Positions 32,337 through 42,027 of a stretch of 64,000 bases of DNA are shown in pieces. Where the stretch lies: contig JAZPYZ010000010.1 in assembly GCA_045544455.1 (NCBI GenBank), positions 94,983 through 158,982 of the forward strand, in the 5' to 3' direction. Under the pieces are notes generated by a model. That model did no database searches and was not told the origin of the DNA. It saw only the letters and a list, made by a program, of their open reading frames with translations. The stretch's first letter is position 1, and each line of letters starts with the position of its first letter. The position numbers and the translations under genes are program-made. Origin of the DNA: JAZPYZ01 sp045544455. GTDB lineage: Bacteria; Bacillota; Clostridia; Oscillospirales; Acutalibacteraceae.

Positions 32337-33350
32337 ATGAAATGGTATGAACAAAACGGAACCGAAGGCGACGTGGTGATCAGTACTCGTATTCGGTTAG
32401 CGCGTAATTTGCGCCAATTTCCGTTCCCGTCTTCGATGAACGATGAGCAAAAACGCCAAGCCAACGAGTTGATTCGCGCCGCAGTAGACGATATGTCGGG
32501 CGAGATCGGCGGATTGACGTATTGCGATATGACCGGGGTGTCACAACGCGATGCAGTATCGATGATGGAACGACATCTGATCAGTCCGGAATTTGCTTCC
32601 GGTGTAGCCGGCCGCGGCTTGCTGATGACCGAGGACGAGAGCATCAGTATTATGTTACAAGAAGAAGACCATCTGCGGATGCAGGTGTTGTGCCCGGGTT
32701 TGCAATTGGATGCGGCGTACCAAATGGCGGATCGCATCGATACGGCTCTCGATGAACGGTTGCATTTTGCATTTGACGAACGGCTCGGTTACTTAACCCA
32801 ATGCCCGACCAATCTCGGTACCGGCATGCGGGCTTCGATCATGATGCATCTGCCGGCGTTACAAAGCCGCGGTGCGGTGGAACAACTGTCCCGCACGGTG
32901 TCGAAACTGGGTTTGACCATCCGCGGTATGTATGGAGAAGGCAGTCAGTCGCAAGGTGCGATCTATCAATTATCCAATCAGATCACACTCGGCATTTCCG
33001 AAACCGCCGCGGTGGAAAATCTGCGCAGCATTGCAGCGCAGATCATTCGGGAAGAACGCGCCGCGAGAGAAGAATTTCGCACCGATCCGCAGTTTGAAGA
33101 TCAACTGTACCGTTCGCTCGGCTTGTTGGCTAATGTGCGGATTTTGTCCGGCCAAGAGTTCATGAAACTGATCTCAGTTGTACGTATGGGCGTATCGCTT
33201 CGCATGATCGACCATATTGGGTTGGATAAGATTAATGCGCTGATCTGCCGCGTGCAACCGGCAACCTTGATGGTCGCGGCCGGCCAAGAACTCAACCCGT
33301 CTGAACGGGATGCTCTGCGCGCCAAAACGGTGCGCGAATACCTTGGATAA
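32337..33350 (+). CDS. mcsB: Protein-arginine kinase McsB
   Basis: A 337-residue kinase of the ATP:guanido phosphotransferase fold, which phosphorylates Arg residues on CtsR and on proteins destined for ClpCP. The ATP-binding Ser-Thr-Arg-Ile-Arg-Leu-Ala-Arg-Asn-Leu is at residues 16-25; a Glu-Glu-Asp-His-Leu-Arg motif lies near 107 and a Cys-Pro-Thr-Asn-Leu-Gly-Thr-Gly-Met-Arg motif near 157. Length is close to the usual 350. Follows mcsA with a GGAAGGGGG site. Confidence 0.95.
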   Translation: MKWYEQNGTEGDVVISTRIRLARNLRQFPFPSSMNDEQKRQANELIRAAVDDMSGEIGGLTYCDMTGVSQRDAVSMMERHLISPEFASGVAGRGLLMTEDESISIMLQEEDHLRMQVLCPGLQLDAAYQMADRIDTALDERLHFAFDERLGYLTQCPTNLGTGMRASIMMHLPALQSRGAVEQLSRTVSKLGLTIRGMYGEGSQSQGAIYQLSNQITLGISETAAVENLRSIAAQIIREERAAREEFRTDPQFEDQLYRSLGLLANVRILSGQEFMKLISVVRMGVSLRMIDHIGLDKINALICRVQPATLMVAAGQELNPSERDALRAKTVREYLG

Positions 33351-33362
33351 GGGGGAATATCT

Positions 33363-35792
33363 ATGTATCGCTTTAAAGGATTTACGGAAAAAGCGAATCA
33401 AGCGCTGAATTTAGCGATTTCATCGGCCGAAGAACTCGGCCACACCTATATCGGGACCGAACACATCCTGCTCGGTCTGTTGCGAGAGGGGACCGGTGTG
33501 GCGGCGACGGTTCTCGGTAGTCGCGGTATTACCGCCGCCACCTACCAAGAAAAGATCGTGGAAACCGCCTCTTCCGGCCAACCAACCAAACTGACACCGG
33601 ATGACTTTACGCCGCGTTCGAAAAAAACGCTCGAACTGGCCGTTGCCGAAGCGGCCTCGATGCATCACGGTTTTGTTGGAACCGAACACCTGTTGCTCGC
33701 GGTCATGCGTGACGATACCAGTGTAGCGGTACGTTTGCTTGGCATGTGCGGTTTGCGTCCGAGTGAATTGTTTGAAGATATCGGCAAAACCATCGGTACT
33801 CATCCCGGTGAAACCGCCGTTGCCGGCGGCACGAAAACGCGTGGAGGCAAAACACCGACGTTAGATCAGTTCGGTCGCGACCTCACCAAAATGGCCAAAG
33901 AAGGCAAGATCGATCCGGTTATCGGTCGCGCGAAAGAGATTGAACGGGTAATTCAAATTTTGTCTCGGCGCACGAAAAACAACCCGTGCTTGATTGGGGA
34001 ACCCGGTGTCGGTAAAACCGCCATTGCCGAAGGACTGGCACAAAAAATTGCCGCCGACGAAGTGCCCGAAATGCTAAAAGGCAAACGAGTGGTATCGTTG
34101 GATCTTACCGGTATGGTCGCCGGCACGAAATACCGTGGCGACTTTGAAGAGCGTATCAAAAACGCGCTCGACGAAGTGGTCAAATCCAAAGACGTGGTTT
34201 TGTTTATTGATGAATTGCATACCTTGATCGGTGCCGGTGCAGCAGAAGGCGCCGTCGATGCGGCGAACATCCTCAAACCGTCGCTTGCAAGAGGTGAGTT
34301 GCAGGTAATCGGCGCGACAACGCTGGACGAATACCGCAAACACATTGAAAAGGATGCCGCGCTTGAACGACGGTTCCAACCCGTCACAGTAGGTGAACCT
34401 ACACCGGAAGAAGCGGTACGGATCTTGCTCGGTTTGCGCGATAAATACGAAGCGCACCACAAGGTGAAAATTACCGATAAAGCTATTGATTCGGCGGTGC
34501 AACTGTCGGTTCGGTATATCGCGGACCGTTTCTTGCCGGACAAAGCCATCGATCTCATCGACGAAGCCGCGTCCCGCGTGCGGATGAAAGCCTATACCGC
34601 ACCGCCGGATCTCAAAGCGGTGGAAGAAGAGGTTAAACGGTTGGAAAATGAGAAAAAAGCCGCTGTTAACGAACAGGATTTCGAACGCGCCGCGAGACTG
34701 CGCGACGAAGAAAAAGAAACCCGTACCAAACTGGAACGCTTGAAACAAGAGTGGGATGAGAAAAACGCCGGGATCACCGGCGAGGTCGGGGAACAGGATA
34801 TCGCCGAAATCGTATCCGGCTGGACCGGCGTACCGGTGGTACAACTCACCGAAGCCGAAAGTGAACGTCTGTTGCATATGGAAGAGATTTTGCATCAGCG
34901 CATTATCGGACAGGACGAAGCGGTAACCGCCGTTTCCAAGGCGATTCGCCGCGGCCGTGTAGGACTCAAAGATCCTAAACGCCCAATCGGTTCGTTCATC
35001 TTCTTAGGACCTACCGGTGTTGGCAAAACCGAACTGTGCAAAGCGTTGGCAGAAGCCATGTTTGGTGACGAAAATGCGATGATCCGCCTGGATATGTCGG
35101 AATATATGGAAAAACACACCGTGTCGCGCTTAGTCGGTTCGCCGCCCGGTTACGTCGGATACGATGAAGGTGGCCAACTCACCGAAAAGGTGCGCCGTAA
35201 ACCCTATTCGGTGATTTTGTTCGATGAGATCGAAAAAGCGCATCCGGATGTATTTAATATGTTGCTGCAGATCTTGGAAGACGGTATCTTGACCGATTCG
35301 CAAGGCCGCAAAGTGGATTTCAAAAACGCGGTGATTATCATGACCTCCAACGTTGGAGCGCGGCGTATTACCGATCAACGGCAACTCGGGTTTATCGATG
35401 CCGGAACCAGTGATCAACGCGCCATCTGCGATAAGGTGATGGATGAACTCAAACAAGCGTTCCGCCCGGAATTCTTGAACCGTGTAGACGACATTATTGT
35501 GTTCCGTCAACTTACGAAAGAGGATATTGCCAACATTGCGCGACGTATGATGACCTCGCTCGATAAACGGTTGCACGACATGGATATGCGGTGTGAAATC
35601 AGCGATGCCGCTATCGAGAAAATCGCCGAAGCCGGTTTCGATGCGGTGTACGGCGCGCGTCCGTTACGGCGTGCGATCCAGTCTAAACTCGAAGATGTTT
35701 TGGCTGAAAAAATGCTCGAAGGATTGTTCCGTGCCGGTGATACGGTTTGTATCGATGTAAAGGACGATACCTTTACTTTTGAGCCAAAATAA
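33363..35792 (+). CDS. clpC: ClpC AAA+ unfoldase
   Basis: An 809-residue class I Clp ATPase. N-domain repeats occupy residues 1-145, the first AAA module has Walker A GEPGVGKT near 213, the middle domain contains a UVR-like helix (about 430-460) that binds the adaptor MecA or McsB, and the second AAA module has GPTGVGKT near 550. It unfolds substrates for ClpP. Last gene of the CtsR-controlled operon, 12 bases after mcsB, ending at a strong terminator. Confidence 0.96.
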   Translation: MYRFKGFTEKANQALNLAISSAEELGHTYIGTEHILLGLLREGTGVAATVLGSRGITAATYQEKIVETASSGQPTKLTPDDFTPRSKKTLELAVAEAASMHHGFVGTEHLLLAVMRDDTSVAVRLLGMCGLRPSELFEDIGKTIGTHPGETAVAGGTKTRGGKTPTLDQFGRDLTKMAKEGKIDPVIGRAKEIERVIQILSRRTKNNPCLIGEPGVGKTAIAEGLAQKIAADEVPEMLKGKRVVSLDLTGMVAGTKYRGDFEERIKNALDEVVKSKDVVLFIDELHTLIGAGAAEGAVDAANILKPSLARGELQVIGATTLDEYRKHIEKDAALERRFQPVTVGEPTPEEAVRILLGLRDKYEAHHKVKITDKAIDSAVQLSVRYIADRFLPDKAIDLIDEAASRVRMKAYTAPPDLKAVEEEVKRLENEKKAAVNEQDFERAARLRDEEKETRTKLERLKQEWDEKNAGITGEVGEQDIAEIVSGWTGVPVVQLTEAESERLLHMEEILHQRIIGQDEAVTAVSKAIRRGRVGLKDPKRPIGSFIFLGPTGVGKTELCKALAEAMFGDENAMIRLDMSEYMEKHTVSRLVGSPPGYVGYDEGGQLTEKVRRKPYSVILFDEIEKAHPDVFNMLLQILEDGILTDSQGRKVDFKNAVIIMTSNVGARRITDQRQLGFIDAGTSDQRAICDKVMDELKQAFRPEFLNRVDDIIVFRQLTKEDIANIARRMMTSLDKRLHDMDMRCEISDAAIEKIAEAGFDAVYGARPLRRAIQSKLEDVLAEKMLEGLFRAGDTVCIDVKDDTFTFEPK

Positions 35793-35795
35793 GCC

Positions 35796-35834
35796 AAAAA
35801 CACCCCCGATCTCCTGATCGGGGGGTGTTTTTTT
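35796..35834. terminator. Bidirectional terminator between clpC and hflX
   Basis: AACACCCCCGATC and its complement with a short loop, then a run of Ts. Both convergent genes end here. Confidence 0.9.
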
Positions 35835-37083
35835 ATTCTTCCAATATATACGGCTTGACAAGTTCCAACATGCGTGTGCCGAGGGTGACCTTCATCAACA
35901 GACCGTTTTCGGTGTATTCTTCCGATTCGACGGCACCGTCTGTTCGACAACTTTGTGCCAAACCGCCTTCGCTAAACGGAAACAGTACGGTTACCCGCCT
36001 TCTGTCCGGCGGTAACGCTTCGGCGATGGCTTGCAGTAATTTATCAAACCCAACGTGGTTTTTTGCGCTGATATAGATCGCGTTCGGTGCGTACATCGTA
36101 TCGGCATCGGTTACCAAATCGCATTTATTCATCACCGTTAAAATTGGACGGTCGGTGCATCCGAGTTCCTCCAACAACTGTCTGGTCACTTCGGCTTGTT
36201 CTTGTGCTTGCGGATTAGACGCATCGCACAGATGTACGATCACGTCGGAGAATACCGCTTCTTCCAATGTGGAGCGAAACGCGTTGACTAAGTGGTGGGG
36301 CAATCGCCGTACAAATCCAACGGTATCGATCAGCAATACCTGCCGTCCATCCGGCAATCGCAACGCCCTGGTCGCGGTGTCGAGCGTCGCGAACAACTTA
36401 TCTTCCGCGAGCACACCGGCATCGGTTAATGCGTTGAGAAGGGTGGACTTGCCGGCGTTGGTATACCCGACGATTGCTACCGTGGCGATACCGTCTTTTT
36501 GCCGCCGTTGCCGCCGGGTATCGCGACGTTGTTCCACTGCGGCCAATTTTTCGCGCAACGCCTGAATGCGTCGACGGATATGTCGACGATCGGTTTCGAG
36601 TTTGGTTTCACCCGGTCCGCGCGTACCGATACCGCCACCGAGTCGGGACATCGCGTGTCCCATACCGGCCAGTCGGGGCAACATATATTGCAGTTGTGCG
36701 AGTTCTACCTGTAATCGCCCTTCGGACGAGACCGCGCGTTGGGCAAAGATATCTAAGATCAAGGTGGTGCGGTCGATAACACGGCAGGGGAGCGCATCTT
36801 CTAAATTGCGGTGTTGTGTGGCGGTCAACTCTACGTCGAAGATCACCAAATCGGGCTTTTCGTTTTCGCAGATCGTCACCAGTTCCTCGAGCCGGCCGGC
36901 ACCGATACAGGTGGCTTTGTCAGCACTATCCCGTTTTTGCACCATCCGCGCGATTACTTGTGCGCCGGCGGTATCGGCCAGTTCCTCCAACTCGTCCAAC
37001 GAGATATCCACGTCGTATTCGCCGGTGTCGATCGTCACCAGAATGGCGATTTCCACCGCTTTTTCTTGTGTAATCCATTCCAT
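35833..37083 (-). CDS. hflX: Ribosome-associated GTPase HflX
   Basis: A 416-residue GTPase. The N-terminal HflX domain includes the Gly-Gly-Gly-Ile-Gly-Thr-Arg-Gly-Pro-Gly-Glu motif (149-159); the G1 motif GYTNAGKST is at residues 206-214, followed by G3 (DTVGF) and G4 (NKCD). HflX splits stalled or heat-damaged ribosomes, fitting its place beside the clpC operon. ATG 37083 starts the recognisable protein; an upstream extension to 37146 lacks homology. Confidence 0.92.
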   Translation of the reverse strand: MEWITQEKAVEIAILVTIDTGEYDVDISLDELEELADTAGAQVIARMVQKRDSADKATCIGAGRLEELVTICENEKPDLVIFDVELTATQHRNLEDALPCRVIDRTTLILDIFAQRAVSSEGRLQVELAQLQYMLPRLAGMGHAMSRLGGGIGTRGPGETKLETDRRHIRRRIQALREKLAAVEQRRDTRRQRRQKDGIATVAIVGYTNAGKSTLLNALTDAGVLAEDKLFATLDTATRALRLPDGRQVLLIDTVGFVRRLPHHLVNAFRSTLEEAVFSDVIVHLCDASNPQAQEQAEVTRQLLEELGCTDRPILTVMNKCDLVTDADTMYAPNAIYISAKNHVGFDKLLQAIAEALPPDRRRVTVLFPFSEGGLAQSCRTDGAVESEEYTENGLLMKVTLGTRMLELVKPYILEE

Positions 37084-37240
37084 GCTAAGGTCCCCTTGTG
37101 TAACGTTACTGCCTTCAGTATAACACACCCAATCGGGAAAATCCACCGCACGATATAAAAATATTACACATCTTGCAAGTTTCGTATAATTATGGTATTA
37201 TTATCCTGAATATGTCCGTTTATGAGCGGGAGGCTACGGA

Positions 37241-38722
37241 ATGACACATAAAAATGAATATGACGTAATCGTGGTTGGCAGTGGTGTGGCCGGCTTATAT
37301 GCCGCCCTTAACTTTGATCCGGATGTGCGTGTATTGGTGATTACCAAGCGAGAACTGATGTTGTGCAACAGTGCGCTCGCGCAGGGCGGCGTGGCCGCGG
37401 TGATGGACAAAGAGCATGACGATTATCGTTTACATATCGCCGACACGTTGATTGCCGGCGGCTATAAAAACGATCTGCGCAGTTTGGAGATTCTGGTCAA
37501 CGAAGGGCCGGAAGACGTGTCGCGCTTGATGAAAGAGATGGACGTCGATTTCGACCGCGATGCCTCGCACCACATCTCCATGACGTTGGAAGGCGGCCAT
37601 TCCCGTCGTCGTATTCTGCACCATAAAGATTCGACCGGCCATGAAATGACGGCGAAATTGCTTAAAAAAGCGCAGGAGCGGGCGAATATCTCGTTTATGG
37701 AACACACCCAACTGTGTGATTTAACGCCCTGTGAAGGCGGCTTTTGGGCGTTGCTGTTGCGCGACGGCACGCCGGAATATCATTCTTGCTCGTATTGTGT
37801 GTTGTGTACCGGCGGTATCGGACGTGCGTATCCGTATACTACCAATTCCGCCATCGCGACCGGCGACGGGATCACCTTGGCGTATGAACTGGGTGCGCGG
37901 ATCAAAAATCTGCATCTGGTGCAATTTCACCCGACCGCGTTTGCGGCCGAGCAAGGGCGCGAACGCTTTTTGATTTCCGAAGCGGTGCGTGGCGAAGGGG
38001 CTTTGTTGCTCAACTGCCATGGTGAACAGTTTATGCAGCGGTATGATGAGCGTGGGGAACTCGCGCCGCGTGACGTGGTATCGCGTTGTATCATGCAAGA
38101 AGCCAAACGAACCGGTAGCGAAACCTTTTATCTCGATATTCGGCATCGCGGTGAAGCGTTTATCCGCGACCGGTTCCCGATGATCTATAACCGTTGTTTG
38201 GAAGAGGGCGTGGATATCACCAAGGATTACATTCCGGTGTTTCCGTGTCAACACTATCTCATGGGTGGCATCGACGTGAACGTATACGGCGATACCACCG
38301 TTGACCGGTTGTATGCCGCCGGGGAATGTTCGCACACCGGTGTGCACGGACGCAACCGTTTAGCGAGTAACTCGTTGCTCGAAGCGTTGGTGTTTGCGCG
38401 GCGTACCACCTACGATATCAGCCGCCGTATGCGACACGAGCAAAGTGGCGTGACCGCCCCGATGCCGGCTTTGCCGACCGGTGGACGGCCGCTGATGCCC
38501 GGTTATCGTACCGAATTGCGGCAACTGTTGCAAAAGGCGTGGTTTGTGGTACCGGATTATGCGTTTATTCCGCAAGCGTATCAACGTGCGCAGGAGATTT
38601 TACAAGAAATCAAGACCGGTGACTTTGCACTAACCGGCGATTATATCGAGGCCAAGAGTTTAGCGACGGTCTGTACGATTATTTTGCAAGAATTTATGGA
38701 TGAAATGGCGGAGGGAAAATAA
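37241..38722 (+). CDS. nadB: L-aspartate oxidase
   Basis: A 493-residue FAD enzyme of NAD synthesis, oxidising L-aspartate to iminoaspartate. FAD-binding VVGSGVAGLYAA at residues 11-22; the substrate region with His-Pro-Thr-Ala-Phe (about 230) and the Asn-Arg-Leu-Ala-Ser-Asn-Ser-Leu-Leu-Glu flavin motif near 372 are present. The C-terminal helical domain is somewhat short. GGGAGG precedes ATG 37241. nadC follows directly; nadA is not adjacent. Fumarate would be the natural electron acceptor in an anaerobe. Confidence 0.92.
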   Translation: MTHKNEYDVIVVGSGVAGLYAALNFDPDVRVLVITKRELMLCNSALAQGGVAAVMDKEHDDYRLHIADTLIAGGYKNDLRSLEILVNEGPEDVSRLMKEMDVDFDRDASHHISMTLEGGHSRRRILHHKDSTGHEMTAKLLKKAQERANISFMEHTQLCDLTPCEGGFWALLLRDGTPEYHSCSYCVLCTGGIGRAYPYTTNSAIATGDGITLAYELGARIKNLHLVQFHPTAFAAEQGRERFLISEAVRGEGALLLNCHGEQFMQRYDERGELAPRDVVSRCIMQEAKRTGSETFYLDIRHRGEAFIRDRFPMIYNRCLEEGVDITKDYIPVFPCQHYLMGGIDVNVYGDTTVDRLYAAGECSHTGVHGRNRLASNSLLEALVFARRTTYDISRRMRHEQSGVTAPMPALPTGGRPLMPGYRTELRQLLQKAWFVVPDYAFIPQAYQRAQEILQEIKTGDFALTGDYIEAKSLATVCTIILQEFMDEMAEGK

Positions 38723-38723
38723 T

Positions 38724-39563
38724 ATGCAATTACCGATTTTTTATGTCGACGATGTGATTAAACGCGCGTTGTCGGAGGATATCCACTATCTCGACACCAC
38801 CACCGATTTGATGATTGCATCGGATAGCGTATCGAAAGCCCGTTTGATCGCAAAAGCCGATGGTGTGGTATGTGGTTTGGACGTCGCTTTGCGTGTGTTT
38901 GAACTGATCGATGCCGGCGCGGTCACCGCAACGGTGTACTTACCGGAAGGCAGCCGTGTTAAAGTCGGAGACGTGATCGTTGATCTGGAAGGTAAAACCC
39001 GTTGCCTTTTGAAAGGGGAACGCACCGCGTTGAACCTGTTGCAACACATGTCCGGTATTGCAACGGCCACGGCACATCTGGCCGATTTGGTGCAAGGCAC
39101 GAATGCGTGGGTGACCGATACCCGGAAAACCTTGCCGGGCTTGCGCGCATTGCAAAAATATGCGGTTACGGTCGGCGGCGGCAAAAATCATCGGTACAAC
39201 CTGTCAGACGGCGCGATGTTGAAAGACAACCACATCGATGCGGCCGGCGGTATTGCGAATGCCGTGGCAACGATTCGCCAAAAACTCGGCCATATGGTGA
39301 AATTAGAGGTCGAGACGCGTAATTTCGAAGAAGTACAACAAGCGCTTGATGCCGGTGCAGACGTGATCATGCTGGATAACATGACCTGCGATGAAATGCG
39401 CCGTGCAGTGGAATACGTTGACGGACGTGCCTTGCTTGAGGCCAGTGGTTCGATCAACGAACAGACGATCCGTGCCGTGGCTGAAACCGGCGTGGATATT
39501 ATCTCGGTCGGCGCGTTGACGCATTCAGTTAAGGCGATGGATATTTCGATGCGAATTTCGTAA
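38724..39563 (+). CDS. nadC: Quinolinate phosphoribosyltransferase
   Basis: A 279-residue enzyme joining quinolinate and PRPP to give nicotinate mononucleotide. Typical motifs are Glu-Asp-Ile near residue 16, ERTALNLLQHMSGIAT (about 97-112), Asp-Thr-Arg-Lys-Thr-x-Pro-Gly-Leu-Arg (about 132-141), His-Arg-Tyr-Asn-Leu-Ser-Asp (about 155) and LDNM (about 213). ATG 38724 comes one base after the nadB stop, with GGAGGG inside nadB. Confidence 0.95.
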   Translation: MQLPIFYVDDVIKRALSEDIHYLDTTTDLMIASDSVSKARLIAKADGVVCGLDVALRVFELIDAGAVTATVYLPEGSRVKVGDVIVDLEGKTRCLLKGERTALNLLQHMSGIATATAHLADLVQGTNAWVTDTRKTLPGLRALQKYAVTVGGGKNHRYNLSDGAMLKDNHIDAAGGIANAVATIRQKLGHMVKLEVETRNFEEVQQALDAGADVIMLDNMTCDEMRRAVEYVDGRALLEASGSINEQTIRAVAETGVDIISVGALTHSVKAMDISMRIS

Positions 39564-39603
39564 GGTAGGTATCCAGGCTTTATAACGTAGGAGGAAAAAC
39601 TAT

Positions 39604-41925
39604 ATGAAAAAGATGGTTAGCGTGGCACTCACGTTTCTTTTTGCCATCGGATGTTTAGCAATTCCCTCTGTAGTGGCGGATACGGTAGTGGAGATCTCTA
39701 CCGCAGAACAACTCTCGAATATCCGCAACGATCTGGACGGTAACTACCGTTTGGTGAATGACATTATATTTACCCCAGCCGATTTTGCCGAAGGCGGCGC
39801 GTTTTACAATGACGGTGCCGGTTGGGACCCGATTGGGAGAAGTTATACCGCGACCACGGCGTTTACCGGTGTGTTGGATGGAAACGGATACACCATCAGC
39901 GGACTATATATCAATGTGGTGGGCAACGGTAACGATGCCAAATTCGCCGGATTGTTCGGTCATATGAACGGTACGGTCAAGGACTTGGCGTTGGATAACG
40001 TGGATATCACGACTACGAATATCAAAAGTGCGCGTGCTGGTGCTGTGGCCGGTCAAAGTCAGGGTACGGTGGAAAACGTATCGGCCGATGGCCGGGTACA
40101 ATGCATGTCCGGTACGAACACGACGGCTGTCGGCGGTTTAGTCGGCCGGCAAACCAAAACGGCGATTGTGTCGGGTTGTTATGCCGACGTGGATGTAACG
40201 GCAACCGGCAACACCATCCGTATCGGTGGGATTGCCGGTGAAAACGAAGGCGGCGTCGTGCAGGTGTGTCAAACAACCGGGAAGATAGAAGCATCTGCCT
40301 TGTATACCCTGTATATCGGTGGCGTTGTTGGACATAGTCATGCGGCGTCTTCCGGCAGTGCGGTTTCCCCGGCATCGGTCACCAATTGCTTGCGAGACGG
40401 CGAAACGGTTGGATTTGCCAAAAGCAGTACCGTTGGCGGTGGTATCGTCGGTTGGAACCAAGACAGTACGGTGAATATGTGTGTGACGTTACAAACGATT
40501 TCACTTACCGGCGACACCGGCGTGACGATTGGCCAAACCATTGGCGATAACGAAGACGGTAATGTCACCAATCTCTATTATGTTCAACACGATTCTGAGA
40601 TTCCGGTCATTGGTGGCGGATCGTCTGGTACGGCGACTAAGTTGGTGGCCGATTTTACCGAAGGCGATGTCAGCGGCTTATTGAATGCCGGTGAGTTTTG
40701 GGTATATAAAAACGGAACGTTACAGCTGAACGAACTGCCGTCACAACCGTCGTTGCGTGAAAACACGTATATCTATACCGTCAATGCCGATGGACAAACG
40801 GCAACGCTGGTTGGATATACCGGCAACGTGCAGGATGTGACCATTCCGGTACAGGTTAACGGATTTACGGTATCGGCTATCGGTGAATCGGTTTTTGCCG
40901 GAGAGGTGATAGATGACAGTATTGGTTATGACGGTACGTCATCTCAATGGGCAACCATCACGGTAGCGGCGGATAATGCGGCTTTAACCGGTGCGACGGT
41001 GTTGTGTTTGGGCGATCTTCGGTTTGCCAGCGCTTCTTTGACGTTGTATAACAACATAGCGATCAATTACAAGGTGGATAAAGCCTTGTTTGAGCAACAG
41101 GGATATGAAAATCCGTATGTTCGATTTGAGTTGAACGGACAAGAAAGCATTGCCACCGAGTATACGGTGGTGGGTGACCGGTATGTGTTTGATTTTAAAG
41201 ATATCGCACCCGATCAGATGAACGATATCATCTATGCCACGTTGTACGTTACCTATAACGATGTGGAATACACCGGCGAAACCAAAGAATACAGCGTTGA
41301 AACCTATTGTTACAGCATGTTGGAAAAATATGCGGACGATGAACATGCGGCCTTCCGCACGTTGTTAGTGGATTTACTGACGTATGGTGCACAGTCGCAG
41401 ATCTATACCAACACCGACGTGGATGATTTGGCAGATGCGTCCTTGACCGAAACACAAAGATTGTGGGGGACGGCCGTGTCGCCGGCGCTACAAACGGTGT
41501 TGGACGTGTCGTATCAAACGGTCGAAAACCCGACTGCCACCTGGAAAGGCGCGGGACTGAACTTGAAAGATTCGGTTACGATGCGCTTTAAGTTCGCGAC
41601 GGAGAACGTAGAAGGTTTACAAGTTAAGGTAACGAATGAAACCGGTGATGAATGGTGGATCTTGAACGATACGTTTGAGATGGCCGGTGAGGGCATCTAC
41701 TATGCGTTTTTCGGTGGATTACATGCCGCCCAAATGCGCGAGTCGGTATACGTAACGGTGTATAACGGCGATGTGGCAGTCAGTAATACACTGCGATATA
41801 GCATCGAATCGTATGCGTATGCCAAACAAGATAACGATGATCCGAAACTCTCCCATTTGTTGGATGCGATGATGAAATACGGGGATTCAGCTGAGATCTA
41901 TGCCGCTACGTTGGTTGGCAAATAA
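39604..41925 (+). CDS. GLUG-repeat surface protein 1
   Basis: A 773-residue exported protein with a signal peptide (cleavage near Val-Val-Ala-Asp, residue 25). Residues 30-380 are GLUG-type beta-helix repeats (Gly-Leu-Tyr/Phe-Gly, Gly-Gly-Ile-Ala-Gly, Gly-Gly-Val-Val-Gly). Residues about 390-440 hold a leucine-rich/beta segment, and two related domains near 475-600 and 640-770 (both with Tyr-Asn...Ser-Val/Ile-Glu-Ser/Thr-Tyr-x-Tyr-x-x...Leu-Leu...Tyr-Gly) follow. No membrane anchor. AGGAGG precedes ATG 39604. A paralogue of its first half lies just downstream. Adhesin or polymer-binding role is likely but unproven. Confidence 0.78.
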   Translation: MKKMVSVALTFLFAIGCLAIPSVVADTVVEISTAEQLSNIRNDLDGNYRLVNDIIFTPADFAEGGAFYNDGAGWDPIGRSYTATTAFTGVLDGNGYTISGLYINVVGNGNDAKFAGLFGHMNGTVKDLALDNVDITTTNIKSARAGAVAGQSQGTVENVSADGRVQCMSGTNTTAVGGLVGRQTKTAIVSGCYADVDVTATGNTIRIGGIAGENEGGVVQVCQTTGKIEASALYTLYIGGVVGHSHAASSGSAVSPASVTNCLRDGETVGFAKSSTVGGGIVGWNQDSTVNMCVTLQTISLTGDTGVTIGQTIGDNEDGNVTNLYYVQHDSEIPVIGGGSSGTATKLVADFTEGDVSGLLNAGEFWVYKNGTLQLNELPSQPSLRENTYIYTVNADGQTATLVGYTGNVQDVTIPVQVNGFTVSAIGESVFAGEVIDDSIGYDGTSSQWATITVAADNAALTGATVLCLGDLRFASASLTLYNNIAINYKVDKALFEQQGYENPYVRFELNGQESIATEYTVVGDRYVFDFKDIAPDQMNDIIYATLYVTYNDVEYTGETKEYSVETYCYSMLEKYADDEHAAFRTLLVDLLTYGAQSQIYTNTDVDDLADASLTETQRLWGTAVSPALQTVLDVSYQTVENPTATWKGAGLNLKDSVTMRFKFATENVEGLQVKVTNETGDEWWILNDTFEMAGEGIYYAFFGGLHAAQMRESVYVTVYNGDVAVSNTLRYSIESYAYAKQDNDDPKLSHLLDAMMKYGDSAEIYAATLVGK

Positions 41926-42027
41926 TAGTAGACGGCTGTGGGTTGCTTTTCCAAACGCGTCATCGTATAATACATCTATACTGTGTTTGTGTTAACAGAT
42001 AACAATATGGCAGGAGGCATAATCCGC

